NCBI GenBank assembly: GCA_903833215.1
Contig: CAILEM010000059.1
Span: 1-42,566 of the forward strand
Direction of reading: 5' to 3'
From: an uncultured Armatimonadota bacterium
GTDB lineage: Bacteria; Armatimonadota; Fimbriimonadia; Fimbriimonadales; Fimbriimonadaceae
Length of the DNA stretch: 42,566 nucleotides
The position numbers and the translations under genes are program-made. Below, piece by piece: positions 29,009 to 36,948 of this stretch. The notes beneath the pieces are model-generated. The model did not search any database, was not told the DNA's origin, and saw only the letters and a list, made by a program, of their open reading frames with translations. Position 1 is the first letter of the stretch, and each line of letters begins with the position of its first letter.

Positions 29009-29152
29009 GTCTCCCCCCGACGTCCCGAACCGTCGCTTAATCGTTCGTCATCGATGGACGCGCGCCAAACTCGGCCCTTCGGCCTCAAACAGTGGCGCGC
29101 TGACTGTCCATCGATGAGCGACCGGCGACGGTTATGGACGTCGGGGGGAGAC
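29009..29152. repeat. Imperfect ~60-bp inverted repeat (MITE-like giant hairpin)
   Basis: The left arm 29009-29067 pairs with the right arm 29093-29152. Perfectly matched blocks are GTCTCCCCCCGACGTCC at the outside, ACCGTCGC, CATCGATGGAC (29049-29059 with 29106-29116) and CGCGCCA at the inside. A 25-base loop contains its own GGCC-CTTC-GGCC stem. It could be a transposase-less mobile element or a structured RNA; no flanking target duplication was identified. Confidence 0.7.
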
Positions 29153-29221
29153 GAGTTGGCCTTTCCTTTTCCGGAACCCTGAGGGTGATCGTCAACTGGG
29201 TGATGCGCCAACCTGTGTATC

Positions 29222-29344
29222 CATCCGAGAGCACCAAAGGTGTGCAATATAATAGCGAAGGGCAACGCCCTGGTAGCCCGCCGACGCCCCAAACCAGAGC
29301 CCTGAAGGGGCGAAACATTACGTCAATGGGTATCGCCCATTGAC
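29222..29344. repeat. Hairpin-rich intergenic repeat (REP/BIME-like)
   Basis: Three short stems follow each other: GGGC-AAC-GCCC (29260-29270), GCCC-TGAA-GGGGC (29299-29311), and a perfect nine-base stem GTCAATGGG/CCCATTGAC (29322-29344) with a TATCG loop. The 'AGCCCTGAAGGGGCGAAACAT' style, here given in parts, resembles intergenic repeats I recall from Bacteroidota and Planctomycetota genomes. Only one copy is in the window. Confidence 0.5.
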
Positions 29345-29472
29345 TTCGTCAATCGTCAACAATCCATCCACCGCGGAGACTGTCGGTCCGACACATGGTT
29401 GGCGTAGGCGTCCAACACCCCGTCTTTGAAATCCAATGCAACGGATCCTGCATTCGGTATCGTATCCCCAAG

Positions 29473-31218
29473 ATGCGTCATCGCCGATATTGGTTCCTTC
29501 TCGCCCTTCTTGCTGCCGGGGGCGTCGCCAGAGCTGATGACCTCGACACCTACGTAAAGGCCCAGATGAAGAAGCATGGAGTGCCTGGCATCTCGATCGC
29601 CATCATTCACTCTGGCAAGATCGTCTCGACTCGGTGTTATGGCGTGCTGGAAGCTGGAACGAATAAATCGGTAACGCCCACCACCCTTTTTCAAGCTGGG
29701 TCGATCAGTAAATCCGTCGCCGCGGTTGGGGCCATGCGCCTCGTCGAGCAAGGCAAGCTCACCTTGGACGAGGATGTCAATGTGAAGCTGAAATCTTGGA
29801 AGGTGTCCGAAAACGAATTTACGAAAACCGAGAAGGTGACACTCAAGCGAATCCTGAGTCACACCGCCGGCATGACCGTCCATGGATTTCCCGGATATGC
29901 CGTCGATGCCCCAAAGCCCGACTTGATAAAAATCTTGGATGGATCCAAACCGGCGAACACACCATCAATTGTGGTCGAGAAGACGCCAGGGACGGTCTGG
30001 AACTATTCGGGCGGAGGCTACACCGTGATGCAGCAACTTGTTCTCGATGTCACGAAGACTCCATACGCGGACTTCATGAAGAAGACTGTCCTCGACCCCG
30101 CCGGAATGACCGATAGCTCCTATGAGCAGCCACAGCCTTCGGATCGCGCGGCAAGGACAGCTTGTGGCACCTACCAGAACGGCACCAAGGTCAAAGGGCG
30201 GTGGCACCTCTATCCCGAAATGGCGGCAGCCGGTCTTTGGACAACACCGACCGACTTGGCACATTTCATGTTGTCGGTTCAGCACTCCTATGCGGGGCAG
30301 CCCGGTGGCGTGCTTGCCAAGGACACGGCTCTGCAAATGCTGACCGAGGTCAAGGGCGGAGATGGCTTGGGTGCATTTGTCGAGGGCAAAGGATCCGAAT
30401 TGCGTTTCAGCCATAGCGGCCGAGACGAAGGATTCGACGCAATCTACCAAGGGTATGCCTCGATCGGCGAAGGAGCCGCGGTCATGCTCAACGCTAACGA
30501 GGACAGTGGAGTCGCGAATCGAATCCTGAAAGTCATCGCCGGAATGTACGATTGGCCCGGCGCCGAACGGCTGACGGCACCTAACAAGATTGCCATGGTC
30601 CAGGTAGCGGCAAGTCGACTTGCCGCGACTGCGGGTTATTATTCGCAAGGTGAGCAACTGATTACCGTGGCTCAAGGGGCGGGAAAGCTCGCGTTGAAGG
30701 TTGGTTCCATGGCAATGGATGACATGCTTCCACAAGGAAATGACACCTATCTCCTGCCAGACCAGGGATTCAAGGCGCAATTTGCATTTGACTCCGCTGG
30801 CGTCGCGGTCGACTGCAAGTTACTTTCGATGGGAGGCAAACTGCTCGTTACCATGCCTCGTCTCAGCGGTCTTTTACGTGGAGTCCGTGCAACAACAGAT
30901 CCCGATCCTAATTTGACCAAATCTGTCGCAGATCTCTTGCTCACACTAAAGGGAGATTCCAAACCTCTCGCCCAAGCTGGCTACCTTGCCCCAGGAGCAC
31001 AGCGTGACTTTGCGAATGGACTCGACGAATTCAAAGATGTCTCCGCCCCTGAGTTCATTCATATCGACGAGCTGACCGGTCACAAGCTCAATAGGCATGG
31101 TGGACAAGTCGCAAAAGTCGCCGATTTCCGAGTACGTCAAGCCGGGCGGCAACGCTTCCTCTTAGTGTATTTGACCGCCAACGGCCTGATCACGGATGTC
31201 GACCTTGCCGACGACTGA
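29473..31218 (+). CDS. Serine beta-lactamase-fold hydrolase (class C/ PBP-like), secreted
   Basis: A 581-residue protein with a signal peptide (MRHRRYWFLLALLAAGGVARA) and a beta-lactamase/transpeptidase-like domain to about residue 360. The SxxK motif is Ser77-Ile-Ser-Lys80, the Tyr motif is YSGGGY and the third motif HSGRDEGF. The sequence around LSHTAGM is also typical. Such proteins are esterases, peptidases or, rarely, true beta-lactamases; the C-terminal ~200 residues form a beta-rich extra domain common in the esterase/peptidase group. The frame is open from 29395; ATG 29473 is chosen because it starts the signal peptide. Resistance should not be inferred from fold alone. Confidence 0.85.
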   Translation: MRHRRYWFLLALLAAGGVARADDLDTYVKAQMKKHGVPGISIAIIHSGKIVSTRCYGVLEAGTNKSVTPTTLFQAGSISKSVAAVGAMRLVEQGKLTLDEDVNVKLKSWKVSENEFTKTEKVTLKRILSHTAGMTVHGFPGYAVDAPKPDLIKILDGSKPANTPSIVVEKTPGTVWNYSGGGYTVMQQLVLDVTKTPYADFMKKTVLDPAGMTDSSYEQPQPSDRAARTACGTYQNGTKVKGRWHLYPEMAAAGLWTTPTDLAHFMLSVQHSYAGQPGGVLAKDTALQMLTEVKGGDGLGAFVEGKGSELRFSHSGRDEGFDAIYQGYASIGEGAAVMLNANEDSGVANRILKVIAGMYDWPGAERLTAPNKIAMVQVAASRLAATAGYYSQGEQLITVAQGAGKLALKVGSMAMDDMLPQGNDTYLLPDQGFKAQFAFDSAGVAVDCKLLSMGGKLLVTMPRLSGLLRGVRATTDPDPNLTKSVADLLLTLKGDSKPLAQAGYLAPGAQRDFANGLDEFKDVSAPEFIHIDELTGHKLNRHGGQVAKVADFRVRQAGRQRFLLVYLTANGLITDVDLADD

Positions 31219-31220
31219 TC

Positions 31221-31382
31221 GGTTTTGTTTTTGGATTTCCGATCGTACTGGCTATGTTGGCGGGCGGATGTTCTTCACCTCGATCAACCTCGGTATCAGG
31301 TGGGCTTCCTCCTGTTTTATGGATTTCCCTAAGTGAAGTGAGAACTAACCCAGAACTTCCTAGATCAGACAAAACTCTCTAG
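31221..31382 (+). pseudogene. Remnant of a lipoprotein gene 5' end, related to the gene at 39645
   Basis: The plus strand reads FPIVLAMLAGGCSSPRSTS, a lipoprotein signal peptide with lipobox, and soon stops at TAG 31380. The intact lipoprotein at 39645 starts LAPIILALLACGCSSPRSTT. At DNA level TTGGCG, TGTTC, CCTCG and TCAACC blocks align in order over about 60 bases. Homology is lost after the lipobox region, so only the 5' end is present. Confidence 0.55.
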
Positions 31383-31581
31383 CCTTAGATAATTTAATAT
31401 CAATAACTGAAATCTCCAAGAGATCCGATTTATTCGACACTTTTTACGCTAGGTAACTAGCCAGTTGGTCTTCGAGATTTCCAAAGGGGCACTGGGTTAA
31501 GGCGGGCAAACAACCAACGATTCAAAGATGGATTTGTCCAGATGGTCATAACGGCACAGCGGTTGTCGTGGTAAGTTTCTG

Positions 31582-31624
31582 TGGTGCCAAGAGGCATCCT
31601 TGATCAGAGGCACCATAGTTTTTC
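31582..31624 (+). terminator. Possible terminator hairpin
   Basis: TGGTGCC (31582-31588) and GGCACCA (31609-31615) pair over seven bases, and TAGTTTTT follows. The 20-base loop is long. The surrounding 31383-31681 holds no gene. Confidence 0.4.
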
Positions 31625-31681
31625 GGAAATAGTGCATACCCCATTAACAACAGCATTAAAATCTCAAAGGATAGTGTAAAA

Positions 31682-32404
31682 TTGCATATGCTCCGGAAAC
31701 GTGGGATTTATTTCAGTCGGCCAATTTGGCTTGGGCTTTCTATATTGAGTTTATGTGGATGTAGCTCTTTGATTACAAGTAGGGTTTGTGTAGATGGATC
31801 GCGCCAGCTAATAGACTACCAAACGTGCAAAGACCCTGCCGCCCCCGGGGTACGGGAGCCGCATTGGGAGCTACGCAAGCATTTGAGTTTTGCTCGACTC
31901 ATTTGGGGTTACAACCCGCTGGGGTATGTTCACGATGATACAGATTTTGATGACAAAAATTTATCAACTATCCGAGCGATCAAGTCGATAAATTCAGAAA
32001 ATGCATGGGGTGGCTCGTCATTTGGGGGGCCAATGTCGAGTCGATCCCCAAGCGGTGGACTAGGAAGCGGGCAGAGTTCTCCAAGCTATGATCCTCCTTC
32101 CCGACCCTTCGGTGGGTCTGATGGTATGCAATCGTCTTCGACATACGGTCAAAACAACAGAGAAGGTGTGGACTCACCTAGCGGTAGTACGAATCGGCTT
32201 GGCGGTAGCTATCCAGGTGGGAACCCATTTGGGTCTGGTGGATCTGGGACTAAGAGTTTCGGGTCAAGCGGGATGGGATTCGGGGGACGAAGTCGTACCG
32301 GAGGTGCTCAAGGAGGCTTCGGAGGAATGGTGGGCAATGGTGGGGCACCTGGGGGCTTCGGAGGAAGAGTTGGCAATGGTGGGGCACCTGGCTCTAGCTA
32401 TTAA
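31682..32404 (+). CDS. Lipoprotein with Gly/Ser-rich C-terminal repeats
   Basis: A 240-residue protein. The N terminus (RKRGIYFSRPIWLGLSILSLCGCSS) is a lipoprotein signal with the cleavage Cys in LSLCGC. Residues ~30-95 are a small folded part with two further Cys (RVCVDGS, YQTCKD). From ~100 on it is Gly/Ser/Pro-rich, ending with near-identical repeats GGFGGMVGNGGAPGGFGG and RVGNGGAPG. AAAGGA at 31666-31671 supports TTG 31682, ten bases on; ATG 31688 is the alternative. I do not recognise the family. It opens the AT-richer accessory region and may be a surface or envelope-linked protein of it. Confidence 0.7.
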   Translation: MHMLRKRGIYFSRPIWLGLSILSLCGCSSLITSRVCVDGSRQLIDYQTCKDPAAPGVREPHWELRKHLSFARLIWGYNPLGYVHDDTDFDDKNLSTIRAIKSINSENAWGGSSFGGPMSSRSPSGGLGSGQSSPSYDPPSRPFGGSDGMQSSSTYGQNNREGVDSPSGSTNRLGGSYPGGNPFGSGGSGTKSFGSSGMGFGGRSRTGGAQGGFGGMVGNGGAPGGFGGRVGNGGAPGSSY

Positions 32405-32515
32405 GGATTTCGGATGGATTGTTTGACGTCAATCCCTATATAGGATAATGTGAATGACTTCAACAGGCTTTTAAGAGGAAGCTTAGAGGTTCAAGCGAAA
32501 TGGAGCGACTTGGTC

Positions 32516-33940
32516 TCAACGGCTATGCGGAGGTGCTCCGCAAATTAGCTTGATAAATGCTGACCTGCTAAGAAGCAATAAACCCAGTTGGATTACGATG
32601 AAGAGACCGCCGATGCTCGGTGGAGAATCATATTCTGAAGGCCTATCTGCAATGATTTTTCTAGTGGCCAGGCATAATAGTAGTTCCAGCAATCCTGCCA
32701 TGATTAACACTCTGTTTTGACGAATCGCAGTAGATACCACTCCATCTGCTTTCTCGCTTCCAGCAAAATAAAAACACCAATAGATCCAGACTGAAAGAAA
32801 TGTCACTGCTGCGATCACCGGGATGTAACCACCATGAAGCGAAGTTAGCTCAGTAAATACGGCAATACAACTTACTGTACTCAATGCGGCGAGAAAGCCA
32901 GTAGTTAGAGAACTTGACCATTGTGTAAATGCGGATACCTTGCCTCTGGCTACCATTTGACCAGGGACGCGGAGCATAAAAACCAACAACCCACCTGAGA
33001 GCAGCGCCATGGCCCAATCAACGTCTTGGATTTGGGAGCGGGAGTAAATACTACTAAGGAAAATCGCCCGGGCGAACATGAATAGAACTGTGTAGCAGGC
33101 TAATATGGCAAGGCCTGAACGAATTACCTTCAATCTACCTTTCGAATTGGGCAAGTTCGATACATTAATGTCATCCGATGCAAATCGTTTGACTCGTCCA
33201 GGACTCATGGATGGGTTTGCGGGAAGCGATGACTCTATGCCCCCACCACCGCTCCTATTTGTTGCGGACCAATCTTTTAGCGGGTCAAACCAGCCTAGAG
33301 TTACCGAATCTTCAGCAGTTTGCCTAGCGCCAGCCTCCACTACGACTTCTGACGTAGGTTGATCTGGCACGAAGTTCTTGGGGCCATCAAGAAACTGTAG
33401 TGTCAAGTTCCAGAGTGTCGGTCCCTTGGAATCAACGCCATTTCTAACCTCCGGTCGGTTTGGTGAGACAGCTTTTGCGCTAGGGGAAAGGCCCTCATTA
33501 CTATTGACCTTTGGCAGACCTGCCTCAACGAATGCAGAAGTTTCAAGCGACCGCCCCACAGACAAGCAAAGAGCTTCAACACTTTCCTCCAGTGGTATTG
33601 TCATCGCATCAAGCCAGTGAACGGAACTTAGGTAAAAACGTAGCGATGAAGACAGACTGGTTTCATCAATTTTGAAAGGATGCACAACCTTTCCGCCTTC
33701 AAACGCAGTTTGAATCTCCCTGGTGACTTGAGGCGAAGCATTTGCTGCTTTAGAAAAGACAAATACTACTGCCGAACTCTTTTCAATCGCTTCAACTATG
33801 GCTGCAGCCCAATCGGACCCCACAGGTACATCACGAGGAGCAACCCAGCATTTGATTTTGTGTTGCTCAAATTTTGCGCAAATAGCATCAGCCACGAATT
33901 TATCTTCGCTACTGTGGCTTATAAAAATGTCGTGCGCCAT
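32516..33940 (-). CDS. TIR-domain protein with C-terminal multi-spanning membrane region
   Basis: A 474-residue protein. Residues 1-~135 form a bacterial TIR domain: MAHDIFISHSSEDK (strand A and loop), CWVAPRDVPVG (BB-loop zone), VVFVFSKAANASPQVTREI with the candidate NADase Glu75, and the C-terminal LSSVHWLDA. A polar linker (about 140-270) leads to some six hydrophobic segments between 275 and 470. Bacterial TIR domains commonly break down NAD+ or make cyclic ADP-ribose products when an anti-phage system is triggered. AAGGA six bases before ATG 33940 supports the start. It is divergent from a SLATT-like membrane protein and near RyR and TcmP/Gp37 genes, which points to a defence island. Confidence 0.88.
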   Translation of the reverse strand: MAHDIFISHSSEDKFVADAICAKFEQHKIKCWVAPRDVPVGSDWAAAIVEAIEKSSAVVFVFSKAANASPQVTREIQTAFEGGKVVHPFKIDETSLSSSLRFYLSSVHWLDAMTIPLEESVEALCLSVGRSLETSAFVEAGLPKVNSNEGLSPSAKAVSPNRPEVRNGVDSKGPTLWNLTLQFLDGPKNFVPDQPTSEVVVEAGARQTAEDSVTLGWFDPLKDWSATNRSGGGGIESSLPANPSMSPGRVKRFASDDINVSNLPNSKGRLKVIRSGLAILACYTVLFMFARAIFLSSIYSRSQIQDVDWAMALLSGGLLVFMLRVPGQMVARGKVSAFTQWSSSLTTGFLAALSTVSCIAVFTELTSLHGGYIPVIAAVTFLSVWIYWCFYFAGSEKADGVVSTAIRQNRVLIMAGLLELLLCLATRKIIADRPSEYDSPPSIGGLFIVIQLGLLLLSRSAFIKLICGAPPHSR

Positions 33941-34490
33941 ATTGAGATCCTTGTCAGAGCGTTCTGAAATGTTCGTGATGTTGCTTGGATTCAGCTAGTA
34001 TACGCTCTCAGGGAATATATCAACAAGACAATAGCGTTCTATTTCAATTTCAGATTTCAATGTTCAAACAAGCAGGCAGAGCAGACCAACCGACTTCAAA
34101 AGATGTGTGATGAGGGAGGATTCGTTGCGCCGGCAGAAATAATGCCGGTTGCGACGATCTACGTCCTAACCCACCAAAGCCCAACAGTTTGCCAAAATGC
34201 TTGGCTATGGCTCGAGAGAATTGTCCATTAATAAAATGGAAAAAGCAGGGCAACTCGTCCATTTCATGAACGCCCAGATACTTACCTTGTGGTTCGATTT
34301 TAAGTTCGATCCTGTCGTAGAGGAAACCCGCCGTTTGTCGAAGTAGATCGCAAGAACAAAATTTGATTACTGTGTCAATTTGCAAAATTCGCGAAGGAAA
34401 CCTTATCACATCTCATGTATCATTTCTGCTGTCCTGGCTAAATCGTTGGATTGCTGGATGATGTGCCGCTGAGGCCTAGGGGAATTCCAG
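33941..34490. other. AT-rich divergent intergenic stretch
   Basis: It separates the TIR gene (minus) from the SLATT-like gene (plus) and must hold both promoters. One uncertain minus-strand frame (34050-34409) is listed separately. No clear hairpin or repeat seen. Confidence 0.5.
34050..34409 (-). CDS. Hypothetical small protein (uncertain)
   Basis: A 119-residue frame starting with GTG and lying 110 bases upstream of the TIR gene on the same strand. The middle (LLRQTAGFLYDRIELKIEP, VHEMDELPCFFHFINGQFSR) looks like an ordinary globular sequence, but I recognise no family. GAGAT just before the GTG is at best a weak ribosome site. It could be a real accessory protein of the TIR locus or chance. 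Confidence 0.28.
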   Translation of the reverse strand: MIRFPSRILQIDTVIKFCSCDLLRQTAGFLYDRIELKIEPQGKYLGVHEMDELPCFFHFINGQFSRAIAKHFGKLLGFGGLGRRSSQPALFLPAQRILPHHTSFEVGWSALPACLNIEI

Positions 34491-35555
34491 ATGGATGCCA
34501 AAACACTAAGCATAGGCGACCGTGACGAGTGGGACCTTGAGGAGCTACTTAGATCATTACGTACGGTTGATTCCATTCGGCAACCTATTTCAGACAGACA
34601 ACTGTTTAATTTTCTCCTGAGACATGTTTCGAATCGTCGCTTTGAATCAGATCCAACTCGCCTGATCAACTTCGATATCTGGTGCACTTTGCCGGATGTA
34701 AGTAGGACAAAGTGTATTGGTCGCAAAATGCTCCAATTTGACTCGTTGGCTGATCATCTTCAGAGATTGCATCACCGCCAACTGGCTGCAACATGTTTTG
34801 GGGCTTTGGTGTTTGTGTTTGGATTTGAGCTTTTTGCCCATTTGCCCACACATCAAAGCTGGGTTCTTATCCTCGCTCTCGGGTTCCTTATTTCAGCATT
34901 CGTCATTGTATTCGCATTAAAAACAAGGATAGTTCAAATAGCGTATCTGTCTGCGAGGACGGTGGCTGAGATTTTAAGGATACGCTTTTTCATGGACGCA
35001 AGTGGGCTTCCATTTCCATCTGAGGAGAATATTCCGCGTCGATATAAACCTGCTATGGCAAGTGTCATCGCACTCTGTAGCCAAATCCATGACACTGTAT
35101 TCGATAAGGCCCCCTTTCGGCTGTCCGAAGATGTCGTAAAGGAAGAGTGGTTCGGAGGTCAAATACAATTTTTCAACATGGCTGCCGTTCGCATGGCAAA
35201 GGGAGCACGCTTCTGGGAAATAACCAGCAAGATTTCGCTTGGATCAGGGATTGCCGCGATCTTGGGATTAGCATGGTTGTCGCTTCAGGCCGCGTTTGAA
35301 AAATCAAATCCAGAACCATTGCTAATTGCCGGGCCTTGCTTGCTTGGTATTGGGGCGATTTGCCAATATTATCTCGAACGGCGCGGTTTTAAGCCTCACT
35401 CAGAGCGTTATTTACATTCCAACCATATTTACGACGCTGGTCCGAAAGAAAACTGGAATGAGACTGTGATTGACGTGGGGACGGAAGCGCTTCACGAGGT
35501 TGTGGACTGGTATGTGGCCAATGTTGAGCGAGAGATTTCTGTTCCTCTTGGCTAA
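34491..35555 (+). CDS. SLATT-like four-TM membrane protein (putative conflict-system effector)
   Basis: A 354-residue protein with two pairs of membrane helices (about 97-118/123-145 and 249-271/277-296). Between them a helical segment reads LSARTVAEILRIRFFMDASG and later VKEEWFGGQIQFFNMAAVRM. These match the pattern (LAE-LR ... QI-YF--AA-RM) that I associate with SLATT-type two/four-TM domains of bacterial conflict systems, which are thought to disturb the membrane when a sensor is triggered. The N-terminal ~90 residues are not recognised and no SLOG sensor domain is seen. GGGGA seven bases before ATG supports the start. Its stop overlaps the stop of the RyR gene by four bases, tail to tail. 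Confidence 0.65.
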   Translation: MDAKTLSIGDRDEWDLEELLRSLRTVDSIRQPISDRQLFNFLLRHVSNRRFESDPTRLINFDIWCTLPDVSRTKCIGRKMLQFDSLADHLQRLHHRQLAATCFGALVFVFGFELFAHLPTHQSWVLILALGFLISAFVIVFALKTRIVQIAYLSARTVAEILRIRFFMDASGLPFPSEENIPRRYKPAMASVIALCSQIHDTVFDKAPFRLSEDVVKEEWFGGQIQFFNMAAVRMAKGARFWEITSKISLGSGIAAILGLAWLSLQAAFEKSNPEPLLIAGPCLLGIGAICQYYLERRGFKPHSERYLHSNHIYDAGPKENWNETVIDVGTEALHEVVDWYVANVEREISVPLG

Positions 35556-35860
35556 GCAATGTCTCTAGGAGGCTTGTTGAGGGGCAATATCTGATAGCCA
35601 AGAGAGATTACTGCCCTCAGTGTTTCCATTGCGGTAGCTCGATCAAGATCCTTCTCGGTCTCGGACAGCTGAGCATAAGGAACCAGAGATGGGTGTTCTT
35701 TCAAAGTGTCGTTACGATCATTGCCAAACGACCAGCCTTGCGCCAGACGAACTTCCGCCCAAACGTCATGTGCGTGCTCCGCTAGGCGCTCGCATAGACA
35801 CTTCAAATCAGGTGGAAGCACAACACCAGTGGTGTCTATCGGATTTGGTCTGTAACCCAT
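35552..35860 (-). CDS. Stand-alone RyR-domain protein
   Basis: A 102-residue protein that is almost entirely one RyR (ryanodine receptor) repeat: YRPNPIDTTGVVLPPDL, then LAEHAHDVWAEVRLAQGW, the HPSLVPYAQLSETEKDLD block and the helix ATAMETLRAVISLGYQILP. In bacteria RyR domains occur beside SLATT, SLOG/LSDAT and TIR domains and are proposed to sense a nucleotide-like ligand. An upstream TGA in frame fixes ATG 35860. It faces the SLATT-like gene tail to tail with a four-base overlap, an unusual arrangement for two parts that are often fused or co-directional. Confidence 0.88.
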   Translation of the reverse strand: MGYRPNPIDTTGVVLPPDLKCLCERLAEHAHDVWAEVRLAQGWSFGNDRNDTLKEHPSLVPYAQLSETEKDLDRATAMETLRAVISLGYQILPLNKPPRDIA

Positions 35861-36213
35861 TCGACTTCAGTGTACTGTGCATACTCTTCAGATCGAATGA
35901 GATTCTGGTGGAACTGTGTAGGCATGATGCCGGTTACAAGTGTTGTGTGCGACAGGGCCAAGGTAGGACGAGTAGGTTCAGAATTAATGCAATTATATTG
36001 CAGAGTATTGAGGTCTTCGGTTGCGCTAGTTGGACTATGTTTCCTGGTTGGTCGATGGTTGCAACGAAACCGGTTGAACTGATCACCGCTAGCACCGTTG
36101 CAGTATGAGACACCAAACATACTTCTTGACTTTGATCGCCTTGTCGAGCGATATGACCATGTGCTTTGGGTGACATGCTCGGCACGACCTCCGTCGTAGG
36201 ACGCATGCGCATC
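35861..36213. other. Stretch between RyR and Gp37 genes, no supported gene
   Basis: Frames open here on both strands but lack family motifs, ribosome sites and coherent composition. It should contain the RyR promoter. A 22-bp palindrome overlaps its right edge (36196-36217). Confidence 0.45.
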
Positions 36214-36217
36214 CTAC
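36196..36217. other. 22-bp near-perfect palindrome over the gp37-type stop codon
   Basis: GTAGGA-CGCATGCGC-ATCCTAC is self-complementary apart from one pair, and it covers the TAG stop (36214-36216) of the Gp37-like gene. It could act as a bidirectional 3'-end hairpin or a protein-binding dyad. Confidence 0.5.
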
Positions 36218-36948
36218 GCCACTGCTTCTCGTTGAACCTCAAGTTGGGGGTAGGCACTCCAGGTTTGTCCATCCAATTCTCTTCCAGTTCGGTGCTTTTG
36301 AACGCCACCCCACTGCTTGAAAAAGAACGCGACATTCGAGACTTCGCACTGTTGCTTGATACCTCGAACCCAGTCCTGTTCCATTGGCCTGCTCCCAAAT
36401 CCTGATTCTCCCCCGACAATTACCCAGTGAATTTTTGAAAGATCCAGGTGGTCGAGGGGACCTATTAAGGGTTCGCATGAAAGAAACCTTACCGATGCGG
36501 GCACCTTTCGCAGGTCGTCGATCCTATGGAGTACATTCGAGTCCTCAACGCTAACTCCCATCCAAACGTTCGCTGGCCATTCAAGTTCGCGAGCAATGGC
36601 CGCGAGCCTTGCACTCCGCTTCGTCAGTATTTGAAAAGTGTGCTGCGGGCATTCGCACATCGTCCGAAAAACGGACTGGATGAAAGCAAGAGGGACGTCC
36701 TCATGAAAAAGGTCCGACATGCTGTTGACGAAGATGACCCTTGGAGCGCGCCAGCGACGGGGTAAGTCGATCAGATCGTAGTGTAGGGTAACTCGAAAGC
36801 CATCCTGATAACGGGGAGATCCCATGGCTTTTAATCGTTTTGCCATCCTCTCCGCGTAGCAGTGCTTGCAACCTTGACTTACTTTGCTGCAACCAGTTAC
36901 GGGGTTCCAAGTCCAGTTAGTCCATTCGATGCTACTCTGTTTTGGCAC
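36214..36948 (-). CDS. Phage Gp37/Gp68-family (DUF5131) three-Cys-motif protein
   Basis: A 244-residue protein of the Gp37/Gp68 family. The motif [20 protein letters not shown] gives Cys-x6-Cys-x2-Cys, a radical-SAM-like iron-sulfur signature, followed by [42 protein letters not shown] and WVIVGGESG, all family blocks. The biochemical role is unknown; members are found in phages and in defence or mobile regions next to the partner TcmP, which is also true here. The frame is open from 37041, but GTG 36948 is chosen because GGGAGG lies just upstream. It overlaps the end of the tcmP remnant by 17 bases, so the pair was one operon. The protein itself appears intact. Confidence 0.88.
   Translation of the reverse strand: MPKQSSIEWTNWTWNPVTGCSKVSQGCKHCYAERMAKRLKAMGSPRYQDGFRVTLHYDLIDLPRRWRAPRVIFVNSMSDLFHEDVPLAFIQSVFRTMCECPQHTFQILTKRSARLAAIARELEWPANVWMGVSVEDSNVLHRIDDLRKVPASVRFLSCEPLIGPLDHLDLSKIHWVIVGGESGFGSRPMEQDWVRGIKQQCEVSNVAFFFKQWGGVQKHRTGRELDGQTWSAYPQLEVQREAVA

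Larger units (their letters stand above)
28868..29472. other. Gene-free stretch with two structured repeats
   Basis: Frames open here on both strands mirror each other because of the large inverted repeat at 29009-29152 and do not look coding. The stretch holds that repeat and a second, hairpin-rich block at 29222-29344, listed separately. No RNA gene of a known family was recognised. Confidence 0.6.

Noticed and set aside
28927-29292. Open frames of 78-121 codons on both strands in the gene-free stretch
   Set aside because: They mirror each other because of the ~60-bp inverted repeat, and are low in complexity and without motifs.
29965-30780. 271-codon minus-strand frame inside the beta-lactamase-fold gene
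   Set aside because: The plus-strand product has signal peptide and SxxK/Tyr/HSG motifs; the antisense frame has none.
29473-31218. Antibiotic-resistance beta-lactamase
   Set aside because: Fold and SxxK motif alone do not show beta-lactamase activity; the extra C-terminal domain and YSG motif favour an esterase or peptidase.
35689-36419. Frames of 94-161 codons between and across the RyR and Gp37 genes
   Set aside because: They overlap real genes in other frames, have no ribosome site and show no family pattern.
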